The notes under the pieces are model-generated. The model did not search any database. It was not told the DNA's origin and saw nothing but the letters and a program-made list of their open reading frames with translations. A stretch of 5,207 nucleotides of DNA from positions 1-5,207 of the forward strand of contig JAUVBO010000331.1 in the NCBI GenBank assembly GCA_030591195.1, written 5' to 3'. Both the position numbers and the translations under genes were made by a program. This document shows positions 1 to 4,874 of this stretch, piece after piece. Every line of letters starts with the position of its first letter. Position 1 is the stretch's first letter. This DNA is from Pseudomonadota bacterium (GTDB taxonomy: Bacteria; Myxococcota; Polyangia; GCA-2747355; JACKDQ01).

Positions 1-672
1 CATCACCGAGCGGATCGTCGCGTGGCCGTTGAAGTTGGCGACCATGTTCAGCTGGGCGACGAAGGGGGCGGAGCAGCGGCGCAGCGACACCCGGTCGAGG
101 CGGCCGAGGCTGCGGAGGAAACGGAGCCACATGCTGACGCCGCGGGAGTTGATCCGCATCAGGTCGGCGAGGTCGATGCAGACCGGATCTTCGAGCTCGC
201 GGGCGAGGTCGCCGAGCGCGCCCTTCTCGTCGAGCGAGCCGCGGAGCAAGACCACCAGCTCGTGTGCCTCGCGGCGCAGCTCCCAGCTGACCTCGCCGAC
301 GAAGCGGCCGATCAGGCGCGTCAGCAGCGAGTGGGTCCGCTCTTCGACGCCGGTGAACTCGATACCGCAGCGGAGGTGTCCGCCGATCAACTCCTGGCCG
401 GCCCAGCGGCAGACGCCGTGGACCTCGAGCGGCCCGCGCTCGGACATCGAGGACGGGAGCTCGATCCACAGCGACAGCTCGTCGCCCACCGCGGCCACCG
501 TCTGCGGCGTGGTCACCAGGGACATGCCGCCGAGGGCCAGATCGCCGACCTCGCCGATCTCCACCCCATCGCTGTCAACGACCCGCAGCAGGAGGATCAA
601 CTCCTTGCGAGCCCAGCGGCGCCGCTCGCGTTCCGTGGGCGAGCTGGCCTGCTCTGGCGTGATGTCAGACAT
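1..672 (-). CDS. PilZ domain + STAS-like domain regulatory protein (3' end beyond window)
   Basis: I translated this from the minus strand: 224 codons are open from an ATG at 672 to the window edge, with no stop. AGGAG lies about 7 bases before the ATG. Residues ~15-120 look like a PilZ (c-di-GMP receptor) domain: R18-x3-R22 fits RxxxR, D44LALGG49 fits [DN]xSxxG except that the Ser is Ala46, and GIEFTGVEE (103-111) resembles the last PilZ strand. Residues ~138-224 look like a STAS/anti-anti-sigma domain: a hydrophobic strand (VCIDLADL, 164-171), then INSRGVSMWLRFL, where Ser176 sits where SpoIIAA-type antagonists carry their phosphorylated Ser. No membrane segment or signal peptide is seen, so it is probably cytoplasmic. 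The likely role is coupling c-di-GMP or a partner switch to an output; this is inference. The domain order is clear, but ligand binding is uncertain because of the Ser-to-Ala change. Confidence 0.82.
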   Translation of the reverse strand, partial: MSDITPEQASSPTERERRRWARKELILLLRVVDSDGVEIGEVGDLALGGMSLVTTPQTVAAVGDELSLWIELPSSMSERGPLEVHGVCRWAGQELIGGHLRCGIEFTGVEERTHSLLTRLIGRFVGEVSWELRREAHELVVLLRGSLDEKGALGDLARELEDPVCIDLADLMRINSRGVSMWLRFLRSLGRLDRVSLRRCSAPFVAQLNMVANFNGHATIRSVM

Positions 673-704
673 CTCCGTCTCCTGCTGGAGGCGAGTATTT
701 GGGC

Positions 705-734
705 ATTCTAGGGCAAACTGGCCCGACGAGACAA
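705..734 (-). promoter_or_regulatory. Sigma-70-like promoter for the PilZ-STAS gene
   Basis: On the minus strand, TTGTCT (734-729, 4/6 to TTGACA) is followed after 18 bases by TAGAAT (710-705, 5/6 to TATAAT). The expected start near 698 leaves a leader of about 26 bases that contains the AGGAG site. The element lies between the sirtuin stop (764) and the PilZ start (672). The PilZ gene therefore need not depend on transcription from the sirtuin. This rests on consensus matching only. Confidence 0.5.
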
Positions 735-763
735 ATCCTCTCTGTCGTCGGCGCCAAGACCGC

Positions 764-1618
764 TCAGCCGTCGCGCCGTGCGGCCTCGATCAGCTCGATC
801 GCCTCGAGGCCGCCGGCGGCGATGCCCACACACCGGCTACCGCCCGGGACCTGCGCCTCCCGTGGATTGATCCGGATCAACGTCCCGTCGTGCGACCCCA
901 GCAGCTGCTCCCCCTCGTAGCGCACCGTCGGGATCGCCGATCCGGCGCCGACCTCGACGATCGCTAGCGAGTCGCTGCCGACCCCGGTGAGCCAGTCGCG
1001 GTAGCGCGCGGCCTGGCCCTGGTCGCGGGTCGAGAGGTAGGCGAAGTCTCCGAACATCAGGATGTTCGGCCGGGCGAGGGCGGAGCAGCGCGGACAGGTC
1101 GGCAACGGCGCGCGGGCGCGCATCGTCTGGTCGTCGACCAGCACCTTGGTGCCGTCGGCCGAGTAGACCTCGTCGCAGCAGGGCGTGGTGCACTGCAGGT
1201 GGTGGATGCTGCCGTGGACCTCGTAGATCCGGTCGGGCGGAAATCCCGCCTGCTGGAACTGGCCGTCGACGTTGGAGGTGAAGACGAAGAAGCTCCGCTT
1301 GGCGCGGGCCCAGTCGAGCAGGATGCCGAAGCCTCGGTGGGGCTGTGTTGCCCGGTAGAGGTTCAGCCGGTGTCCGTAGAACCCCCAGCCGATCTCGGGG
1401 TCCTGGGCGAACCAGCGCGGGTCGGCCATGCTCGAGAACGACAGGCCCTGGTCGCGGTACGGCGGGTAGGCCTGCCAGAAGCCCGCGGTGCCGCGGAAGT
1501 CGGGCAGCCCCGAGTCGACGCCGACGCCCGCGCCGGCGGTCACCAGCAGGTGCTCGGCCGTGGCGATGGCGCGGGCAGCGTCGCCGAGGTCCTCGGCCTG
1601 GGCGGCGGACACGGTCAT
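764..1618 (-). CDS. Sir2-family NAD-dependent protein deacylase (sirtuin)
   Basis: A 284-residue protein whose family removes acyl groups from lysine using NAD+. Sirtuin motifs appear in order: the Rossmann NAD loop GAGVGVDSGLPDFRG (29-43); TSNVDG (114-119), where TQNID is usual, so Asn116 and Asp118 are kept but Gln is Ser; and the catalytic His135 in EVHGSIHHLQC. Zinc ligands are probably C143 with C147 or C148, plus C175-x2-C178. RPNILMFGD (183-191) and GAGSAIPTVR (224-233) match the later NAD-binding motifs, and RINP (249-252) follows. Length is normal for a single-domain cytoplasmic sirtuin. I chose the ATG at 1618; a GTG at 1636 would add six residues (start, LCCPA), and neither has a clear Shine-Dalgarno site. 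It diverges from the gene at 1748 across about 130 bases. The family is certain; the acyl preference and targets cannot be read from the sequence. Confidence 0.93.
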   Translation of the reverse strand: MTVSAAQAEDLGDAARAIATAEHLLVTAGAGVGVDSGLPDFRGTAGFWQAYPPYRDQGLSFSSMADPRWFAQDPEIGWGFYGHRLNLYRATQPHRGFGILLDWARAKRSFFVFTSNVDGQFQQAGFPPDRIYEVHGSIHHLQCTTPCCDEVYSADGTKVLVDDQTMRARAPLPTCPRCSALARPNILMFGDFAYLSTRDQGQAARYRDWLTGVGSDSLAIVEVGAGSAIPTVRYEGEQLLGSHDGTLIRINPREAQVPGGSRCVGIAAGGLEAIELIEAARRDG

Positions 1619-1733
1619 CGCCGGACAGCATAGCACGCAGCCACGCGGCGGCTTGCCTCGAGGGGGGCTTTCTTGCTACGGCTCTGCCGCGACGTGGAAC
1701 GCCCGGGCACTGGCCGAGCCGTGTCGGGCCCAG

Positions 1734-1739
1734 AAGGAG
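1734..1739 (+). promoter_or_regulatory. Ribosome binding site fixing the start at 1748
   Basis: AAGGAG ends 8 bases before the ATG at 1748. The reading frame is open further upstream to 1673, but no comparable site supports a start there, and the extra 25 residues look like non-coding translation. The short start is therefore preferred. Confidence 0.75.
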
Positions 1740-1747
1740 CTCTGTCG

Positions 1748-2122
1748 ATGGATGAAAACACGCTCAAGCAGATGCTGGATCAGCTGACAAGCCAGGGAGA
1801 GGAGGCGCCCTCGGTCTTCGGCGCCTACGCCCGGTTCGTCAAGGACGACTACCCGGCCGACAAGCAGGGCCAGCTGCTCGAGATGGCCAAGGCGCGCTTC
1901 GCCGGCGGCGACGTGCCGTCGCGACTTCCGGTGGCGCCCGGGGTCAACCTCCGCTGGGGTCTGCCCGACGGCAGCCAGCAGGCCTGGTTCCTCACCGTGC
2001 GCGACGACGACGATCCCGAGGGCAAGGCCTACTTCACGATTCGGATCAAGGACACCTTCGCCGGCGAGCTCGCCGCCTGGTGCCTGCACCTGCAGCGGAT
2101 CAAGGTGCCTGATAGCCAGTGA
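1748..2122 (+). CDS. Hypothetical 124-residue soluble protein
   Basis: I do not recognise this protein. The start ATG has AAGGAG 8 bases upstream, and the reading frame has the strong third-position GC bias of real genes here. The N-terminal ~55 residues are probably helical (DENTLKQMLDQL, then FGAYARFVKDDYPADKQGQL), rich in charged residues and Gln. The C-terminal half looks like beta strands: NLRWGLPDG (67-75), QAWFLTVRDDDDPEGKAYFTI (77-97, with an acidic turn at 86-89) and a final amphipathic helix with the only Cys (AAWCLHLQRI, 109-118). There is no signal peptide, membrane helix or metal-binding cluster, so it is likely cytoplasmic. It is followed after 39 bases by a second small gene with its own ribosome site, so the two are probably cotranscribed. 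It is divergent from the sirtuin, but a functional link is unproven. Confidence 0.8.
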   Translation: MDENTLKQMLDQLTSQGEEAPSVFGAYARFVKDDYPADKQGQLLEMAKARFAGGDVPSRLPVAPGVNLRWGLPDGSQQAWFLTVRDDDDPEGKAYFTIRIKDTFAGELAAWCLHLQRIKVPDSQ

Positions 2123-2161
2123 CCGTAGCGTTCGCGCCGCCGTTGCGAAGGAGGAACGGTC

Positions 2162-2380
2162 ATGAAGCAGCTCTTTGAAGCCCTGGCTTGGGTCAAGCAA
2201 CCGGGCGGACCGGTCTCGAAGCTGATGGCGAAGCGGTGTGATCTGTGCCCGGCGTGCCGCTATGCGCGCGCCAACCCGGAGAGCCTCTTCGGCCAGTTGG
2301 TTCAGGTCCACGGCCGGTTCTGCCCCTTCTGGCAGGCCTGGCAGCGCGAGCACGGCGCAGGGGCCAACGAGCGCGCCTGA
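2162..2380 (+). CDS. Small cysteine-cluster protein, 72 residues
   Basis: The start ATG has a near-perfect AAGGAGG (2148-2154) 7 bases upstream, which makes it a convincing gene despite its length. The protein has a CxxCxxC cluster (C26, C29, C32 in CDLCPACRYARANPES), then His50 and C54 in VHGRFCPFWQAW. Four Cys and one His could hold a zinc ion or an iron-sulphur cluster. The rest is basic and aromatic, with no signal peptide or membrane segment. It is the second gene of a likely two-gene unit with the 124-residue protein. I do not assign a function. The phrase CPFWQAW after a Cys cluster looks like a conserved small-protein family rather than a chance reading frame, but that is inference from its appearance. 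Confidence 0.75.
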   Translation: MKQLFEALAWVKQPGGPVSKLMAKRCDLCPACRYARANPESLFGQLVQVHGRFCPFWQAWQREHGAGANERA

Positions 2381-2389
2381 AGCACCTCA

Positions 2390-2437
2390 GCCCCTTGGGG
2401 CCGGGGGGATGCAAGAGCGGCCGCCAAGCCGCTGCAT
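2390..2437. terminator. GC-rich inverted repeats between convergent genes
   Basis: Two hairpin-forming sequences sit in the 80-base gap between the stop at 2380 and the stop at 2461. The first is GCCCC-TT-GGGGC (2390-2401); its loop is too tight unless the stem is shortened. The second pairs ATGC (2409-2412) with GCAT (2434-2437) and AGCGGC (2416-2421) with GCCGCT (2428-2433), around a 6-base loop with a 3-base bulge. No T-tract follows on either strand, so this is not a standard intrinsic terminator. The convergent position is the main argument for a role in transcript ending. Confidence 0.35.
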
Positions 2438-2460
2438 ACCCTGCAGTAGCCCGTGTTCAG

Positions 2461-4440
2461 TCACCGCAGCGATCGGGGTCGACGGTGGTCCAGCGCCTCG
2501 ATCGCCCGCAAGAGCGGGCCCAGCGCGCGGTCGATCGCGAGGCTGCGGTAGAGGCGCAGCCCATCGAGGTAGCTGCGAAGGAGCTTTCGGTGTCGCGGCG
2601 GGCCGGTCCCCTCGCACAGCGGATCCACCGCGTAGGTGGCCAGCTCGGCGATGCTGCCGCCGCCATCTTCGAGGAGGTCGCCTACTTCGCGGCAGAAAGC
2701 GCGCCGACCGGGAGAGGTCGGGACCGCGAAGAAGCCAGGGTTCTTGGCCGCGTGCGCCAGGTAGCTGCGGCGGATGCGCGACTGGTCGCTCCTGGGCTCG
2801 CCAGCGCTGACCGAGGCCCGGACGCTGGCGGCGAAGGCTGCCCGGCTTGACTTGCGGTGGAGCAGGGTCTTCGGCGCCCAGTCGTCGCTGAAGGGTCGGA
2901 AGCTGGTGCGGTGCAGCGGTGCGGTCTTGAGGTAGGTCGCAGCGAGCGAGGCCCGAATGTTCGGATCCAGCCCCGAGCGCTCGAGCGCGCGCTTGAGCCG
3001 CTCCTGGAGCTGGAGATGAGAGATCTCCCGCTTGAAGGCGTAGACGTTGCCGTTGAAGAAGGTGTCGTTGTGAAAGACCGCGCGAAAGCCGGCATCGTGG
3101 ATCGCCGCGTGCAAGTGCCAGGCGCTCGGGATCGGTGGTCTGGCGGCCGGTGACGGCGGCGGGTTGTCGAGGTTGGTGTTGACCGTCATCACCCCGCCCT
3201 CGCTCAGTCGCCGGTGCACCAGCGCGAAGAACTCGCGGGTGCTGCAGTGAGCGGGGAGGTGCTCGCCCTGGGCCAGGTCGACGAAGATGACGTCGTAGCG
3301 CCGCTTGGTGTCGGCGAGGAACATCCGCGCGTCCTGCGCGACCAGCTCGACGCTCGCGGGGACGCGAAAGGTCCGGCGCGCGATCGACAGGGCTGCGGGG
3401 TTGATGTCGACGCCCGTCAGCTCGAGGTCCGGACGCCAGGCTCGTAGCGTGTTGAACACGGCGCCGCCGGCGACGCCGAGCACCAGCCACCGCCGCGCGT
3501 CGAGCGCGATGCCAATGTTGATCGACTGCAGCAGGTAGTGGTTCAGCAGCGGATGGTCCTCGTACGAGAGGCTGTGCAGGTAACGCCGGCTCGGCGCGTA
3601 GACCAGGAATGACCGTCCCGCGTGGTCCCGGCGGCGGTAGACCTTGATGTTGCCGTAGAGCGACTGCTGCTCGAGGATCAGCCCTGCGGCGCGCGGGCGA
3701 TCGATCCAGAAGGTCGCCGAGGAGGCGACGACGAGCGCCAGCGCGGCTGCTTGCGCGCGGGTGGTGCCGCCGTAGGGCACCACCCACCCGAGCACGACGA
3801 CGAGGAGCAGCGAGACGGTCAAGACCGCCAACGAGCCGCGGATCCCGAGCCGCGGAATCAGCAGAAAGGTCGCGACGATCGTGCCAGCGATGCCGCCGGC
3901 AGTCGCCACGGCCATCAGGCGGCCGGCGATCGAGCCCGCGCCACCAGCCCTCGCCGCGGGCGCTTCGGTCGCGCGCGCGATCAGAAAGGGCGTGATCTGG
4001 GCCAGGAGGACCATCGGCAGCGCGTAGAGCAGCAGCGTGGCGAGGCCCACCGGCAGGCCAACCCGCAGGGCCGCGCTCGTCGACTGGAGGATCAGCTCCG
4101 AGCGCATGCCGAAGAGCCAGTCGAGCACCGCCTCGGCGAGCAGGACGTCGACCAGCTGGACGTGGAGCACCACGACGAGCAGGGTCAGCAGCAGCGGGCG
4201 GATCGACGAGCAGCGCTCCGATAGCTGACCGCCCAGCCAGTAGCCGGCGGCCAGCGCGGTCATGACCAGGGTCAGCAGCACGCCCGAGGTGAAGACCGAA
4301 GAGCCGAAGGTCGTCTGAAGCACGCGAAAGGCGCACATCTCGAGCAGCATGATGTGGAACCCGCCAACGAACGCCAGCAGCAGCTGGTAGGCTCGCTCGG
4401 GGCGGCGCACTTGACGCGGGTGCTCGGTATCGGTCGGCAT
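2461..4440 (-). CDS. Membrane-bound spermidine-synthase-like protein with C-terminal extension
   Basis: A 659-residue protein. Residues ~17-245 form an integral membrane domain with about seven hydrophobic segments and the features usual in fused membrane/spermidine-synthase proteins: E34 and R39 before FGSS, AAGYWLGGQLSER (64-76), LPMVLLAQITPFLIARA (141-157) and GSIAGRLMAVATAGGIAGT (169-187). Residues ~255-470 are a spermidine-synthase/methyltransferase-fold domain: EQQSLYGNIKV (257-267), nucleotide-binding loop VLGVAGGAV (320-328), acidic VDINP (344-348), QDAR (369-372) and YDVIFVD (382-388). In classical SpeE the last motif continues DxxD; here D388 is kept but the second Asp is Gln391. 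Polyamine synthesis should therefore not be assumed. FSDDWAP (517-523) resembles the usual end of such proteins, yet about 130 basic, unassigned residues follow. The ATG at 4440 has only a weak ribosome site. Confidence 0.88.
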   Translation of the reverse strand: MPTDTEHPRQVRRPERAYQLLLAFVGGFHIMLLEMCAFRVLQTTFGSSVFTSGVLLTLVMTALAAGYWLGGQLSERCSSIRPLLLTLLVVVLHVQLVDVLLAEAVLDWLFGMRSELILQSTSAALRVGLPVGLATLLLYALPMVLLAQITPFLIARATEAPAARAGGAGSIAGRLMAVATAGGIAGTIVATFLLIPRLGIRGSLAVLTVSLLLVVVLGWVVPYGGTTRAQAAALALVVASSATFWIDRPRAAGLILEQQSLYGNIKVYRRRDHAGRSFLVYAPSRRYLHSLSYEDHPLLNHYLLQSINIGIALDARRWLVLGVAGGAVFNTLRAWRPDLELTGVDINPAALSIARRTFRVPASVELVAQDARMFLADTKRRYDVIFVDLAQGEHLPAHCSTREFFALVHRRLSEGGVMTVNTNLDNPPPSPAARPPIPSAWHLHAAIHDAGFRAVFHNDTFFNGNVYAFKREISHLQLQERLKRALERSGLDPNIRASLAATYLKTAPLHRTSFRPFSDDWAPKTLLHRKSSRAAFAASVRASVSAGEPRSDQSRIRRSYLAHAAKNPGFFAVPTSPGRRAFCREVGDLLEDGGGSIAELATYAVDPLCEGTGPPRHRKLLRSYLDGLRLYRSLAIDRALGPLLRAIEALDHRRPRSLR

Positions 4441-4478
4441 GCGGCTCGTCGCCTGTAGCGAAAGGTACGACCCGGACG

Positions 4479-4508
4479 ATCATAGCGGTGCCGGGCGAGC
4501 GCTCGCAA
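4479..4508 (-). promoter_or_regulatory. Sigma-70-like promoter for the spermidine-synthase-like gene
   Basis: On the minus strand, TTGCGA (4508-4503, 4/6 to TTGACA) and TATGAT (4484-4479, 5/6 to TATAAT) are separated by 18 bases. Transcription would begin near 4472, giving a leader of about 32 bases before the ATG at 4440. It occupies the only non-coding gap upstream of this gene. Confidence 0.5.
4495..4506. repeat. 12-base perfect palindrome in divergent promoter region (possible operator)
   Basis: GCGAGC followed directly by GCTCGC is a perfect 12-base palindrome. It overlaps the -35 hexamer and part of the spacer of the minus-strand promoter (4479-4508). It lies about 16 bases upstream of the plus-strand -10-like element, where that promoter's -35 would fall. 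A dimeric regulator bound here could control both directions. Chance palindromes are less rare in GC-rich DNA, so this is suggestive only. Confidence 0.35.
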
Positions 4509-4518
4509 CGGGTCCGTG

Positions 4519-4529
4519 TGCTATATATT
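4519..4529 (+). promoter_or_regulatory. AT-rich extended -10-like element for the Cys-rich peptide operon
   Basis: TGCTATATATT is a rare AT-rich island in this GC-rich window. It offers an extended -10 (TG-C-TATATA) or the hexamer TATATT (4524-4529, 5/6 to TATAAT). No -35 match is seen at 16-18 bases upstream, where the palindrome lies. Transcription would begin near 4534-4536, so the ribosome site at 4536-4541 would sit at the very 5' end of the message, which is unusually short and weakens the call. Confidence 0.35.
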
Positions 4530-4535
4530 GATCGC

Positions 4536-4541
4536 AAGGAG
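4536..4541 (+). promoter_or_regulatory. Ribosome binding site deciding the start of the Cys-rich peptide gene
   Basis: AAGGAG is followed by in-frame GTG (4545), TTG (4548) and TTG (4551), with spacers of 3, 6 and 9 bases. The TTG codons have workable spacing and the GTG is too close. An upstream in-frame GTG at 4488 has no such site and would run through the divergent promoter region. Confidence 0.6.
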
Positions 4542-4547
4542 CGAGTG

Positions 4548-4874
4548 TTGTTGCGCGACGACGAGCCACGTCGAACCGAAGACACGAGCGAGGACGAGAC
4601 GCCCGAGTTTCGCGCCCGGCGCTCCCTGCTCCGGGCCGCGGTCTACGTCCCGCCGGCGATCATCGGCACCCTGCTGATCTCCCGTGATGCGATCGCCGGG
4701 CAGTCGTCCTGTCCTCCCTGCGTGGATCACCCGCAAGGAGACCCCGACTGTCCCCCCTGCAAAGGCACGACAGCGCCTACCATCAGGGTCGTGTGCGAGC
4801 CGAGCACCTGCGCGCCGTCGAGCTGCGAGCCGGCGGCCGCGGCGGGCACCAGCACGCCGTCGAGCGAAGAGTGA
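4548..4874 (+). CDS. Small Cys/Pro-rich protein with Tat-like or RiPP-leader-like N-terminus
   Basis: A 108-residue protein from TTG 4548 (TTG 4551 is equally possible). Residues 1-22 are highly charged. R24-R25 in ARRSLLR resembles the twin-arginine SRRxFLK motif; AAVYVPPAIIGTLLI (30-44) is the hydrophobic stretch, and AIA (48-50) before Gly51 fits signal peptidase I. The rest carries seven Cys: two CPPC motifs (55-58, 68-71), then CEPSTCAPSSCEP (83-95), a near-repeat of C-x-P-S-[S/T], and a Ser/Thr-rich acidic end (GTSTPSSEE). Two readings are possible: an exported Cys-rich protein, or a precursor peptide whose YVPPAI resembles the YxxPxL leader motif bound by PqqD-like recognition domains of lasso peptides. 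Its TGA overlaps the GTG of the kinase-like gene (GTGA), so the two are translationally coupled. Small proteins of this look beside HprK-like genes are familiar to me from memory, but I cannot verify the family. Confidence 0.72.
   Translation: MLRDDEPRRTEDTSEDETPEFRARRSLLRAAVYVPPAIIGTLLISRDAIAGQSSCPPCVDHPQGDPDCPPCKGTTAPTIRVVCEPSTCAPSSCEPAAAAGTSTPSSEE

Noticed and set aside
22..967. Plus-strand reading frames of 229 and 312 codons across the left end
   Set aside because: They are antisense to the PilZ-STAS and sirtuin genes, have biased Arg/Ser or Ala/Asp composition, and carry no recognisable domain.
1661..1678. Sigma-54-like GG-N10-GC element before the 124-residue gene
   Set aside because: Only the GG, the GC and the TTGC part match; the rest of the -24 box is a G run. 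I see no enhancer-like site, so chance is the better explanation.
1676..2353. Minus-strand reading frame of 225 codons opposite the two small plus-strand genes
   Set aside because: No motif or ribosome site. The plus-strand genes have good ribosome sites, and one has a Cys cluster.
3622..4224. Plus-strand reading frame of 200 codons, rich in Asp/Arg/Gln
   Set aside because: Antisense to the hydrophobic membrane domain. The charged repeats are the complement of Leu/Val/Ala codons.
4488..4547. N-terminal extension of the Cys-rich protein to an upstream GTG at 4488
   Set aside because: It would run through the minus-strand promoter, the palindrome and the AT-rich element, and it has no ribosome site. 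AAGGAG at 4536-4541 supports the later start.
2387..4585. Long minus-strand reading frame of 732 codons overlapping the spermidine-synthase-like gene
   Set aside because: Its translation is Arg/Ala/Pro-rich low-complexity text with no motif. The overlapping frame at 2461-4440 has clear membrane and methyltransferase-fold motifs. Long shadow frames are expected in GC-rich genes.
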